Assembly (NCBI RefSeq): GCF_011378905.1
Contig: NZ_WTPY01000003.1
Span: forward strand, 278,966 to 342,965
Length of the DNA stretch: 64,000 bases
Direction of reading: 5' to 3'
Origin: Paraglaciecola sp. 20A4
GTDB taxonomy: Bacteria; Pseudomonadota; Gammaproteobacteria; Enterobacterales; Alteromonadaceae
In this document: one piece after another, positions 35,123 through 43,801 of the stretch
Position numbering within the stretch: position 1 is the first letter of the stretch
How the letters are laid out: every line of letters starts with the position of its first letter
Made by a program: the position numbers and the translations under genes
The notes under the pieces: model-generated
Database searches by the model: none
Told to the model about the DNA's origin: nothing
Seen by the model: the letters and a program-made list of their open reading frames with translations, nothing else

Positions 35123-37162
35123 TTATTTGGATTGAATTGCGTACTTACCTGTACCAAGTAGATCGTAAGTAATATTCGCCGCTTCATCTAAGAAAGGATC
35201 AATTTCTGGTTGGTCTTCAGGTAAATCGTCCAGACTTTTTACCGGCTCAAGTCCATGACGAACAAGTCGTTCATTGGCTCTTTTTAGGCGTTTCGTATCA
35301 CGCTCTTCACGCTCTTTAATACGTTCAGACTCGACCAAAGATAGGGTCTTATCATTTTCCTTACTCTTATACTGCTCAATATCCTCAAAAATGTAGCCAA
35401 ATTCGGGATCCGACTTAACACGCTTAGCGTGTAATTCACTTAGCTGCATCGCGGCTTGAGAGGTATCACCAAAAGTAGAATACTTTGCGCGTTTAATACT
35501 GTCCCAAGGAAGAGCATTTTCTTCTTGGCTTTCACCCCAATCCTTTGGATCGATAGCGGAAGGAAACAATACATCCGGCACAACACCTTGATGTTGCGTA
35601 CTACCACCATCAATTCGGTAAAACTTTGCGATGGTAAACTGCACGCTACCTAATGGATTTTCGTACAAATCATAAATACGGCCTAAACCACGATGTTGTT
35701 GTACGGTACCCTTACCAAAAGTTTGTTCACCTAATATAAGCGCTCGACTGTAATCCTGTAAGGCAGCAGCGAAAATTTCTGATGCGGACGCACTATATCG
35801 GTCTACCAATACAGTCAGTGGACCGTCGTAGTAAGTTACGCCATCAACATCTTGTTCAACCCGTATACGCCCTGCACCATCGCGAATTTGTACAACTGGG
35901 CCTTTATCTATAAATAAGCCTGTTAACAACGTTGCTTCAGTTAATGAACCGCCACCATTGCCACGTAAATCAACGATAATACCTTCGACCTTCTGTTCTT
36001 TAAGGCTTTCTAACTCTTTGCGCACATCGTTGCTGAGCTTGTTGTAAAAAGAAGGAATGGTTATCACACCCAGTTTTTCACCTTGGTGCGGACCACTATC
36101 TGGCACATACACTTCAGACTTTGCAGCTCTGTCCTCAAGCTTTATCTTATCTCGCGTTAAGCTAACAACCTCTGGCACTGTGCTTTCAGAGTCGCCTTTT
36201 TGAATTTGTAAGCGAACTACACTGCCCTTGGGTCCTTTGATAAGCTCAACCACTTCATCTAAGCGCCAACCAACCACATCAACAAAATCGTCATCGTCTT
36301 GGGCAACGCCGACAATCTTATCTTCAGGTTTAATCTTCTTCGAAAGATCCGCCGGACCACCCGGAACAACACTACGAATAGTGGTGAAGTCATCTTCACT
36401 TAGCAATACCGCGCCTATTCCCTCAAACGACAAATTCATTTCCATTTGGAAACGCTCAGCATTTTGTGGCGACAGGTAACTGGTATGAGCCTCGATACTA
36501 CGGGCAAACGAGTTCATCAATGTTTGAAACACGTCTTCGCTGGTGGTTTGCTTTAAGCGCTTAATTGCACGCTCGTAACGTTTGCTAAGCAGCTCTTGAA
36601 TTTTTGGCCATTTTTTATCAGCCAATTTTAAGTTTAATGCATCGTATTTAACACGCTGGCGCCATAACTCGTCGAGTTCGGCAGTACTCTTAGGCCAATC
36701 AGCATCTTCACGGTCAAATGTGAATGTATCACCGGCTTTTTCAAAATCGAACTCTTTGTCGAGTAAGGTTAACGCATATTCATAACGTTCAATTCGACGC
36801 TGCATGTTTAATTGAAAAATTTGATACGCAATATCTAAGTCACCCATTTCAATAGCTTCATCGAAATGATCTTGCTCAAGCTTAAACTTCTGCACATCAG
36901 CATCCAAAAATACATTTCGGCTGCTATCAAGAGAACGCATGTATCGATCGAATACTTTCTCTGATAGCGCATCGTCTAACGTAATCTGCTTATAGTGCGA
37001 ACGTAAGAAATTAGACGATATGCGTTTTACCGACACCGCATGTTGCGACTCCTGCTTTAAAACAGGAATTTCGTCAACACTTTCTGCATGATTAACCGCA
37101 AGGGCTACCGTGCTAAATGCAAAAAGAGCGGAAACCGCACAAACGCGAATTGAATTGATCAT
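35123..37162 (-). CDS. prc: Tail-specific (C-terminal processing) protease Prc
   Basis: A 679-aa periplasmic S41-family protease with a signal peptide (1-22, ending ALA). The N-terminal helical domain is followed by a PDZ domain (about 235-325, with FEGIGAVLLSEDD) and the protease domain. The catalytic Ser lies in RYSASASEIFAAAL (near 458) and the Lys in TFGKGTVQ (near 480), as in E. coli Prc. It degrades proteins with non-polar C-termini and processes cell-wall hydrolases and lipoproteins. It is 4 bases after proQ, the conserved proQ-prc operon. Confidence 0.95.
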   Translation of the reverse strand: MINSIRVCAVSALFAFSTVALAVNHAESVDEIPVLKQESQHAVSVKRISSNFLRSHYKQITLDDALSEKVFDRYMRSLDSSRNVFLDADVQKFKLEQDHFDEAIEMGDLDIAYQIFQLNMQRRIERYEYALTLLDKEFDFEKAGDTFTFDREDADWPKSTAELDELWRQRVKYDALNLKLADKKWPKIQELLSKRYERAIKRLKQTTSEDVFQTLMNSFARSIEAHTSYLSPQNAERFQMEMNLSFEGIGAVLLSEDDFTTIRSVVPGGPADLSKKIKPEDKIVGVAQDDDDFVDVVGWRLDEVVELIKGPKGSVVRLQIQKGDSESTVPEVVSLTRDKIKLEDRAAKSEVYVPDSGPHQGEKLGVITIPSFYNKLSNDVRKELESLKEQKVEGIIVDLRGNGGGSLTEATLLTGLFIDKGPVVQIRDGAGRIRVEQDVDGVTYYDGPLTVLVDRYSASASEIFAAALQDYSRALILGEQTFGKGTVQQHRGLGRIYDLYENPLGSVQFTIAKFYRIDGGSTQHQGVVPDVLFPSAIDPKDWGESQEENALPWDSIKRAKYSTFGDTSQAAMQLSELHAKRVKSDPEFGYIFEDIEQYKSKENDKTLSLVESERIKEREERDTKRLKRANERLVRHGLEPVKSLDDLPEDQPEIDPFLDEAANITYDLLGTGKYAIQSK

Positions 37163-37166
37163 TAAA

Positions 37167-37817
37167 CTACCTCTTAGAACGGGCCAACCTCAAGTTATCT
37201 ACTTGAACCTTTACCACCATACCTGTATCAAGTTGAACTTGAACGCCATCTTTGCTGACATCAGTAATTGTAGCAGGCATAGGTGATTTGCCTATCTTCA
37301 CAGTAACCGAAGTTCCTGCAACAATTTGCTCAGCCGAGAGTTTCTCAGGAGGTGGTAACTTAGCTTTGGGCTTCGCACTGTCCTGATTAGTTCCCTTGGG
37401 TGAGGATTTAAATGCCGGCACCGACTTAGGTTTATAATTTTTCTTTGCTGCAGGCTTAGCTGCATTCTGCGCTTTACGCTTTTCAGCTACCTTAGCTTTA
37501 CTCTCTTCCAATTGAGTTTGCGCATGATCAGAATGCTCTTTTTCGATAGGAGCGTCTTCTTTCCCATCTAAATCAACTCTGAAAGCGCCTTCTTTAACAC
37601 TGTGCAAATAGCGCCAGCTATTTGTATAGTGCCGAAGAGATGACCGTAGCAACGTTTTGCTCACACGTTCATCTTCTGCTAAGCGCGCAGCTAAATCTTG
37701 GAAAATGCCAATTTTTAAAGGTTTTGCATCACCCGTCACACTAAAGCATGCTGGAAATGATTCACTTAAAAAACTGATGACTTCTTTACTGTTTGAAAAC
37801 TTTTGAGGATTATCCAT
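37167..37817 (-). CDS. proQ: RNA chaperone ProQ
   Basis: A 216-aa RNA-binding protein with an N-terminal FinO/ProQ domain (residues 8-110: SNSKEVISFLSESFPACF, LKIGIFQDLAARL, LRRHYTNSWRYL-like LRHYTNSWRYL), a charged Lys/Ala/Pro-rich linker and a C-terminal Tudor-like domain (about 160-216: GTSVTVKIGKSPMPATITDVSKDG). ProQ binds many sRNAs and mRNA 3' ends. It precedes prc by 4 bases, as in E. coli. Confidence 0.95.
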   Translation of the reverse strand: MDNPQKFSNSKEVISFLSESFPACFSVTGDAKPLKIGIFQDLAARLAEDERVSKTLLRSSLRHYTNSWRYLHSVKEGAFRVDLDGKEDAPIEKEHSDHAQTQLEESKAKVAEKRKAQNAAKPAAKKNYKPKSVPAFKSSPKGTNQDSAKPKAKLPPPEKLSAEQIVAGTSVTVKIGKSPMPATITDVSKDGVQVQLDTGMVVKVQVDNLRLARSKR

Positions 37818-37838
37818 TAAATATTCTAGTTAGTGTTG

Positions 37839-38126
37839 TTAGCGAGGTTCTTGATGCTCATCATCCCAAGTTGCCAATAGTTGGTCAACCCATTCGAATA
37901 AATCATCATCGTCTATGTCAAGTAAATGACTATCGTTACGCCAGTTTTCCCATATATATTGAATCATATTTTCTAAACTGACGGTGTCAATATCTTCGTC
38001 TGCACTGTCGTATAATTGATGCAACAGCGAGTTAAAGCGATCCATTGCTTCTTCTGCATTATCTTCCCAAAAATCCATATCATCTCGGGTCGCAAGCGTT
38101 ACATGAATATCTATCGAGCTTTTCAT
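37839..38126 (-). CDS. Hypothetical acidic protein between msrC and proQ
   Basis: A 95-aa, strongly acidic protein rich in Asp, Glu and Trp (for example FWEDNAEEAMDRFN and DIDDDDLFEWVDQLLATWDD), predicted helical, without signal peptide or cysteines. I do not recognise a family. It overlaps the msrC stop by four bases (ATGA) and precedes proQ by 21 bases, so it is co-translated with msrC and sits inside the msrC-proQ-prc unit. It might be a small partner of one of these, but nothing in the sequence says which. Confidence 0.75.
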   Translation of the reverse strand: MKSSIDIHVTLATRDDMDFWEDNAEEAMDRFNSLLHQLYDSADEDIDTVSLENMIQYIWENWRNDSHLLDIDDDDLFEWVDQLLATWDDEHQEPR

Positions 38127-38587
38127 GCTATCGCATCCTGCAATATATTGACCAAGTTTTGTAGGCCAATCATATCATCATGATCGAAGCGACCGATATA
38201 AGGACTGTCTAAATCCATAACACCCATTACTTTTCCGTGCTGATATACCGGTAATACAGCTTCAGCATTAGATTCTGCATCACAGGCAATATGCCCTTCA
38301 AACTCATGTACATCTTGAATACATTGGGCAACACCAGTTTGAGCAGCTGTGCCACAAACACCGCGCCCAAGCGGAATACGAATACAGGCAGGCTTACCCT
38401 GGAACGGCCCTAGTACTAATTCTTGGTGTTTTAATAAATAAAATCCAGCCCAATTTAGCTTAGGCAAACGCATATACATAAGTGCACTTAAATTTGCTAG
38501 ATTAGCAATCAGGTCCTTTTCGCCAGCCATCAGTGCCTGCGCTTGTTGGGCGACCTCTTTGTACAGGTCAGTTTTGCTTAACGTCAC
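38123..38587 (-). CDS. msrC: Free methionine-(R)-sulfoxide reductase MsrC
   Basis: A GAF-domain enzyme (YebR/fRMsr) that reduces free methionine-R-sulfoxide. The catalytic Cys residues appear in GKPACIRIPLGRGVCGTAAQTG and HIACDAESNAEAVLP. The frame is open to a TTG at 38665, but the E. coli N-terminus aligns with the segment beginning at GTG 38587 (TLSKTDLYKEV...ALMAGE), giving about 154 aa. No strong ribosome binding site marks either start, so this choice is uncertain. It leads the msrC - acidic protein - proQ - prc unit, the same order as E. coli yebR-proQ-prc. Confidence 0.88.
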   Translation of the reverse strand: MTLSKTDLYKEVAQQAQALMAGEKDLIANLANLSALMYMRLPKLNWAGFYLLKHQELVLGPFQGKPACIRIPLGRGVCGTAAQTGVAQCIQDVHEFEGHIACDAESNAEAVLPVYQHGKVMGVMDLDSPYIGRFDHDDMIGLQNLVNILQDAIA

Positions 38588-38806
38588 GTTTTGAACACCA
38601 GTATATAAAGTGAATTGATTAGTTACGGCTGGATATGGCGCCCAAGTTAACTGGATCAAGTTCAAATATAAAGAAAATTACCGATCTTTTTACCTTTAAT
38701 GGAAAATTTAATCCAATTGCTCACATTAAGTACAACTTCAAGATGTCACAAGTACGCTAGGAATCCAACAATGTTACCAAATAGATACATTATTCAGCGA
38801 TTAAAA

Positions 38807-38824
38807 AAGGCGCCTAGGCGCCTT
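38807..38824. terminator. Terminator after the cytochrome c' gene
   Basis: AAGGCGCC-TA-GGCGCCTT is a perfect palindrome, followed on the minus strand by a T run (complement of AAAAAA). It lies 24 bases past the cytochrome stop. Confidence 0.85.
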
Positions 38825-38847
38825 AGTAAGTATAGAGTGACTTACAA

Positions 38848-39315
38848 TTACTCTGCTTTGTAAGTATCGTGACAACCTTTGCAAGAACGCAAAACACCAC
38901 CAATAGCATCTTTGTAAGCACTTTCTTCACCTTTAATGGCTGCAGTTTTCAACGTTACTGAAGCATCAGTAAGCGCGTCAACCTTAGTAGCAAAATCAGC
39001 GCGATTATCCCATATTTTTGGTAACGCTTCTGTTTCAACATCAAATGAAGATGTGTCTAACGCAAAGTAGTCATCCATCATTAACGACAGTTGTTCTATA
39101 CGCGTGGCGTTCGTCTCAATCGTTTGGGCATCCATAGGTATCGCACCTTTGGCCATTGCACCTAACGCACCGACATTACTGCGTACCAATTGCAATAATG
39201 CTTGTCTAAACTGCACTGCACTTTTAGCTTGCTTCTCTGAGCTTGCTTCTTGAGCAACAGCGCCACCTGTTAATAAAATGGTGCTGGCTAATGCACTTAC
39301 TAATAGTTTTTTCAT
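38848..39315 (-). CDS. Periplasmic cytochrome c'
   Basis: A 155-aa exported protein (signal peptide 1-21, ending AVA) with a four-helix body and a C-terminal haem motif Cys145-Lys-Gly-Cys-His149, the layout of cytochrome c' (class II cytochromes). Such proteins bind NO or take part in periplasmic electron transfer. MRLVRSNVGALGAMAKG-like residues (here LQLVRSNVGALGAMAKGAIP) form the first helices around the haem pocket. It is a single gene with its own terminator. Confidence 0.9.
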   Translation of the reverse strand: MKKLLVSALASTILLTGGAVAQEASSEKQAKSAVQFRQALLQLVRSNVGALGAMAKGAIPMDAQTIETNATRIEQLSLMMDDYFALDTSSFDVETEALPKIWDNRADFATKVDALTDASVTLKTAAIKGEESAYKDAIGGVLRSCKGCHDTYKAE

Positions 39316-39565
39316 AGTCCCTCGCGTTTATCGGTGTCTAAGTTTATAGAGTAAAGTTAAGTGAACTGTGTTGAAGTAATAAACAAAGCCCGTTGAAAAT
39401 CTACCTGTTGGATACAATTGAACATCATAGGTCGTTGAAAAATTTCACGTTAATCCATCAAATGTAACAGTTACAGGCTAGCAAATTAGGTGCGTAACTT
39501 ACACTAAAATTTGCACAATTTACGCTGTGTGTATTTCAACATCATTCTAATAGGCAAACAGTAAA

Positions 39566-39585
39566 AAGCCGCTTTTCAGCGGCTT
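39566..39585. terminator. Terminator after dnaJ
   Basis: AAGCCGCT-TTTC-AGCGGCTT forms an 8-bp stem, followed on the minus strand by TTTACTG. It closes the grpE-dnaK-dnaJ run. Confidence 0.8.
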
Positions 39586-39606
39586 AGTGATCAAAAAGCG
39601 TACAAC

Positions 39607-40743
39607 TTAGTTTGTTAAATCTTCAAAGAATTTTTTCACGCCATCGAAAAAACCACTTTCTTTGGGTCTATTTTTCGCTGTGTCTTTGCCTGTCCCCATA
39701 GACTCCTCAAGTTCTTCAAGAAGCTCTTTTTGACGACTGTTCAAATTCACTGGCGTTTCAATGACAACTTTGCAAATTAAATCACCGACGCTACCACTTC
39801 GGACCGATTTAACGCCTTTATTACGCAAGCGAAACATTTTGCCCGTTTGCGTTTCAGGTGTCACTTTAAGCTTAACCTTCCCTTCTAACGTGGGTACTTC
39901 AATCTCACCGCCTATTGCTGCACGAGTAAAACTAAGGGGCACTTCACAATATAGATTATTGCCATCACGCTCGAAAATTTTGTGCTGCTTAACATGAACT
40001 TGCACATATAAGTCCCCTGCTGGTGCACCATTTTCACCTGCTTCGCCTTCATTTGAAAGACGAATTCGGTCTCCGGTATCCACACCTGCGGGTACTTTTA
40101 CAGATAGAGTTTTGGTTTTCTCAACACGGCCTTGACCGTGACACTCACGACATGGGTCGGTGATGATCTTGCCTTTGCCTGAACAAGTAGGACAAGCCTG
40201 TTGAACAGCAAAAAAGCCTTGACGCATCTGCACTTGGCCTTGACCGTGACAGGTAGTACATGTTTTTGCACTTGAGCCTTTTTTCGCCCCAGAGCCGTCA
40301 CACGTATCGCATTCCGCTAACGTAGGAACGCGAATTTCAACACTTTTACCACGTACAGCTTCTTCTAGACTTAACTCTAGATTGTAGCGTAAATCTGAAC
40401 CACGGCTTGCTCTGGATTGACGGCCACCACGGCCACCACCAAAAATATCACCGAATACGTCGCCAAATATATCGCCGAAATCGCCTGCACCTTGACCGCC
40501 GCCTTGACCTCGATTCGGATCGACACCTGCATGACCGTATTGATCATATGCAGCTCGTTTCTGGGAATCGGTAAGAATTTCGTAGGCTTCTTGAACCTCT
40601 TTGAATTTCTCTTCCATGGCTTTGTCACCCTGGGTTCTATCCGGGTGATATTTCATAGCAAGGCGCTTGTAAGCCTTTTTTATATCGCGCTCAGCTGCCG
40701 ATTTATCGACTCCCAGCACTTCATAATAATCTCGCTTCGACAT
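39607..40743 (-). CDS. dnaJ: Chaperone DnaJ
   Basis: A 378-aa Hsp40 co-chaperone that delivers unfolded proteins to DnaK and stimulates its ATPase. The J domain (1-70) has the HPD motif in YHPDRTQG. A Gly-rich region (about 75-115) and four CxxCxGxG zinc repeats ([32 protein letters not shown]) follow, then the C-terminal substrate domains. The length matches E. coli DnaJ (376). A hairpin lies between dnaK and dnaJ. Confidence 0.97.
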   Translation of the reverse strand: MSKRDYYEVLGVDKSAAERDIKKAYKRLAMKYHPDRTQGDKAMEEKFKEVQEAYEILTDSQKRAAYDQYGHAGVDPNRGQGGGQGAGDFGDIFGDVFGDIFGGGRGGRQSRASRGSDLRYNLELSLEEAVRGKSVEIRVPTLAECDTCDGSGAKKGSSAKTCTTCHGQGQVQMRQGFFAVQQACPTCSGKGKIITDPCRECHGQGRVEKTKTLSVKVPAGVDTGDRIRLSNEGEAGENGAPAGDLYVQVHVKQHKIFERDGNNLYCEVPLSFTRAAIGGEIEVPTLEGKVKLKVTPETQTGKMFRLRNKGVKSVRSGSVGDLICKVVIETPVNLNSRQKELLEELEESMGTGKDTAKNRPKESGFFDGVKKFFEDLTN

Positions 40744-40871
40744 ATAGCTTGTTTATCCTGATATTTGTAGCCAGTCTCTCACTAACTACCTATTCTTCTC
40801 TTACAATCTCACTACCTGATTTCACGTCTCGGTAATAAAACCTAATGACTCACCGGGTTTTGAAACAAACA

Positions 40872-40901
40872 CGGGCGCTATGGAAAGTTTCCATGCGCCC
40901 G
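40872..40901 (-). terminator. Hairpin between dnaK and dnaJ
   Basis: CGGGCGC(T)ATGGAAA-G-TTTCCATGCGCCCG pairs over 14 bp with one bulged base. On the minus strand it is followed by TGTTTGTTTC, a weak T tract. It probably ends part of the dnaK transcripts and keeps DnaJ below DnaK, or stabilises the dnaK 3' end. Confidence 0.7.
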
Positions 40902-40951
40902 AGCTTGCCCTTACGCCATTAAAGCGTTCGGGCTGATGTAGTCAACAAAAA

Positions 40952-42871
40952 TTACTTTTTGTCGTCTTTTACTTCTTCAAACTCGGCATCAACAACATCG
41001 TCGTCTTGCTTAGCGGCATCTTCTGGTTGCCCTTCAGCGCCACCGGCAGCAGCTTGTTTCGCTTGAGCCACTTCCATTAACTTAGCAGAGGCTTGAATGA
41101 GCTCTTGAGTTTTAGCTTCAATTGCTTCTTTTTCACCTGCTTTAACAGCTTCTTCAAGTGCAGATACTGCCGTTTCAATTTCAGCTTTATCTTCATCAGA
41201 TAATGCATCACCAGCTTCTTCGACTTGCTTACGTGTACCGTGAATTAGTCCGTCAGCTTGGTTGCGTACTTGCACCATTTCTTCGAATTTTTTATCTTCT
41301 TCTTTATTGGCTTCAGCATCTTGAACCATTTTTTCAACTTCATCATCACTTAAGCCAGAAGATGCTTTGATAGTGATTTTTTGCTCTTTATTGGTGTCTT
41401 TATCTTTAGCAGATACGTGTAAGATACCATCAGCATCGATGTCAAAAGTAACTTCAATTTGCGGTGCGCCGCGTTGTCCTGGTCTTATACCTTCAAGGTT
41501 GAATTGACCAAGCGATTTGTTACCTGCAGCTTGCTTACGCTCACCTTGAAGTACATGCACTGTTACCGCTGACTGGTTATCTTCAGCTGTAGAGAATGTC
41601 TGTGACTTCTTGGTAGGAACCGTTGTGTTCTTCTCTATCAAGGCAGTCATTACGCCGCCCATTGTTTCGATACCCAATGAAAGAGGCGTTACGTCAAGAA
41701 GAAGTACGTCTTTCACATCACCAGATAAAACACCACCTTGAATTGCTGCGCCTACCGCGACTGCTTCATCAGGGTTAACATCTTTTCTTGGTTCTTTACC
41801 GAAGAATTCAGTTACATATTTTTGAACCAATGGCATACGTGTCTGACCACCTACTAGGATGATATCGTTGATATCGCCTACAGATAAGTCTGCATCAGCT
41901 AGTGCTTGTTTTAGAGGTTCAAGCGTCGCTTTAACCATTTTTTCAACAAGAGATTCAAGTTTTGCACGTGTTAATTTGATAGTTAGGTGTTTAGGACCTG
42001 ACGCATCGGCCGTAATGTACGGTAAGTTAACTTCTGTTTGTTGAGCAGAAGACAATTCGATTTTCGCTTTCTCACCAGCTTCTTTAAGACGTTGCATTGC
42101 AAGCGGATCTTTACGTAAATCCATGCCTGAATCTTTCTTAAATTCTTCAACTAAGTAGTTAATAACTTGGTTATCGAAATCTTCACCACCTAAGTGAGTG
42201 TCACCGTTGGTCGCAAGTACTTCAAACGTGTGCTCGCCGTCAGCTTCATCAATCTCGATGATAGATATATCAAACGTACCACCACCTAAGTCGTATACTG
42301 CAACGACGCTGTCGCCTTTTTTCTTGTCCATACCGTATGCAAGTGCTGCAGCCGTTGGCTCGTTGATAATACGTTTAACTTCAAGACCAGCGATGCGACC
42401 AGCATCTTTGGTTGCTTGACGTTGTGAATCGTTAAAGTATGCAGGTACAGTTATAACCGCTGCCGTCACTTCTTCGCCAAGATAATCTTCGGCGGTTTTT
42501 TTCATTTTTTTCAATACTTCAGCAGAAATTTGCGGTGGAGCCAATTTCTGGTCTTTGGCTTCAACCCACGCATCACCGTTATCAGCTTTGATGATTTTGA
42601 AAGGCATGATATCGATATCACGCTGAACTTCTTTATCTTCAAAACGACGACCAATTAAACGCTTAATAGCGAATACTGTGTTTTGAGGATTGGTTATCGC
42701 TTGACGCTTTGCTGGTTGACCAACTAGTGTTTCACCATCTTGAGTGTATGCGATAATGGAAGGGGTAGTACGATCCCCTTCTGCGTTTTCAATTACTTTT
42801 GCTTTATCACCGTCAAGTACTGCAACACATGAATTGGTTGTACCTAAGTCGATTCCAATGATTCTACCCAT
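40952..42871 (-). CDS. dnaK: Chaperone DnaK (Hsp70)
   Basis: The 639-aa Hsp70 ATPase. The nucleotide-binding domain starts [17 protein letters not shown] and holds [28 protein letters not shown] and [13 protein letters not shown]; the linker [19 protein letters not shown] is followed by the substrate-binding domain and a C-terminus ending [10 protein letters not shown], the usual EEVxD-like tail. It follows grpE with a 125-base gap that carries its own sigma-32-type promoter and a palindrome. Confidence 0.98.
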   Translation of the reverse strand: MGRIIGIDLGTTNSCVAVLDGDKAKVIENAEGDRTTPSIIAYTQDGETLVGQPAKRQAITNPQNTVFAIKRLIGRRFEDKEVQRDIDIMPFKIIKADNGDAWVEAKDQKLAPPQISAEVLKKMKKTAEDYLGEEVTAAVITVPAYFNDSQRQATKDAGRIAGLEVKRIINEPTAAALAYGMDKKKGDSVVAVYDLGGGTFDISIIEIDEADGEHTFEVLATNGDTHLGGEDFDNQVINYLVEEFKKDSGMDLRKDPLAMQRLKEAGEKAKIELSSAQQTEVNLPYITADASGPKHLTIKLTRAKLESLVEKMVKATLEPLKQALADADLSVGDINDIILVGGQTRMPLVQKYVTEFFGKEPRKDVNPDEAVAVGAAIQGGVLSGDVKDVLLLDVTPLSLGIETMGGVMTALIEKNTTVPTKKSQTFSTAEDNQSAVTVHVLQGERKQAAGNKSLGQFNLEGIRPGQRGAPQIEVTFDIDADGILHVSAKDKDTNKEQKITIKASSGLSDDEVEKMVQDAEANKEEDKKFEEMVQVRNQADGLIHGTRKQVEEAGDALSDEDKAEIETAVSALEEAVKAGEKEAIEAKTQELIQASAKLMEVAQAKQAAAGGAEGQPEDAAKQDDDVVDAEFEEVKDDKK

Positions 42872-42914
42872 TAGTTTTTCTCCAAAAAATTATTTAATAA
42901 TGCCTGTACACTTT

Positions 42915-42940
42915 GTGGGGTTATTTTTGAATTTTTCAAT
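42915..42940 (-). promoter_or_regulatory. Sigma-32-type promoter of dnaK
   Basis: On the minus strand ATTGAA and CCCCAC are separated by 14 bases, close to the heat-shock consensus CTTGAA-N13-15-CCCCAT. It lies about 45 bases before the dnaK start. Confidence 0.65.
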
Positions 42941-42957
42941 TCATAAATTGAAAAATT
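42930..42957. repeat. Perfect 12-bp inverted repeat in the grpE-dnaK gap
   Basis: AATTTTTCAATT-CATA-AATTGAAAAATT. The downstream arm (minus strand) overlaps the -35 element of the dnaK heat-shock promoter. It could be a weak grpE terminator, an operator or an mRNA structure. Confidence 0.75.
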
Positions 42958-42996
42958 TTCCCATTTCAGTGAAATATTTTGTTATTTGTTCACGAA

Positions 42997-43611
42997 TTAA
43001 GCTTGTGTATCCACACCACTCTCTGGAGCGCGTGATACCATGACCATAGCGGGACGTAATAATCGCCCGTTTAATTCGTAACCTTTTTGCATCACTGCCA
43101 TAACCGTATTGGCTGGCAATTCAGCATTTTCTTGCATCGACATAGCCTGATGCTTCTCTGGATTGAACGTTTCGCCTTGAGGGTCGATAACTTTCATTCC
43201 GAATTTTTCAATACTGCTAACAAATGATTTAAGGGTTATTTCTACACCGTCAACCACTGGCTTAAGCGCATCGTTCTCACGATCTGCAACTTGTAACGCA
43301 CGCTCTAAGTTGTCTGCAACGGGTAATAATTCCGCAGCAAATTTTTCTAATGCAAATTTACGCGCTTTATCGACTTCACCTTCTGCACGCTTACGAACAT
43401 TGTCAGCATCGGCAATTGCACGCATAACAGAATCTTTCTGCGCAGCTAGTGTCGCTTCCGATGCAGCTAAAGCAGCTTCAAGCTCAAGAATACGTGCTTG
43501 TTCAGCACTTAATTCTTCTACCACAGTCTCATCGTGTTCAGCATTAGCGCGAGTGGCGTCTTCATTTGTCGGCTGGGCCTCATCTTTTTGAGCTTGATCT
43601 TCGTTACTCAT
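42997..43611 (-). CDS. grpE: Nucleotide exchange factor GrpE
   Basis: A 204-aa co-chaperone that releases ADP from DnaK. It has an acidic disordered N-terminus (about 1-40), a long coiled-coil helix (about 40-95) and the C-terminal beta domain with the family block [36 protein letters not shown] and [17 protein letters not shown]. It is first in the grpE-dnaK-dnaJ group and has a near-consensus heat-shock promoter. Confidence 0.96.
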   Translation of the reverse strand: MSNEDQAQKDEAQPTNEDATRANAEHDETVVEELSAEQARILELEAALAASEATLAAQKDSVMRAIADADNVRKRAEGEVDKARKFALEKFAAELLPVADNLERALQVADRENDALKPVVDGVEITLKSFVSSIEKFGMKVIDPQGETFNPEKHQAMSMQENAELPANTVMAVMQKGYELNGRLLRPAMVMVSRAPESGVDTQA

Positions 43612-43665
43612 TATTTACTCCGTTCTTAGGTATCACATGAAAGCTAAATTATGTTGCAGCTAATA

Positions 43666-43691
43666 ATGGGGCTGCTTTTATGCTCTTCAAG
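43666..43691 (-). promoter_or_regulatory. Sigma-32 promoter of grpE
   Basis: On the minus strand CTTGAA and CCCCAT are separated by 14 bases, a full match to the heat-shock sigma factor consensus. The -10 part ends about 55 bases before the grpE start. Confidence 0.88.
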
Positions 43692-43761
43692 TTTTTTTTG
43701 TGATGTTTTAAAAAAATTGTGTCTAAAATTTACTGGGGCTTAGTGAAAATACGCGCTTTTA

Positions 43762-43778
43762 CCTGAACCTTGTTCAGG
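43762..43778. promoter_or_regulatory. Inverted repeat at the sensor kinase promoter
   Basis: CCTGAAC-CTT-GTTCAGG is a perfect 7-bp dyad. It ends 12 bases before a TATAAT (43791-43796) and covers the expected -35 zone of the kinase gene, so it is a good operator candidate. Confidence 0.5.
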
Positions 43779-43790
43779 ATAAAGTATTGA

Positions 43791-43796
43791 TATAAT
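43791..43796 (+). promoter_or_regulatory. Candidate -10 box of the sensor kinase gene
   Basis: TATAAT here ends 5 bases before the ATG at 43802. If used, the transcript would begin at or next to the start codon and so be nearly leaderless, or translation would begin at the in-frame ATG 43814. Confidence 0.35.
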
Positions 43797-43801
43797 AATA
43801 A

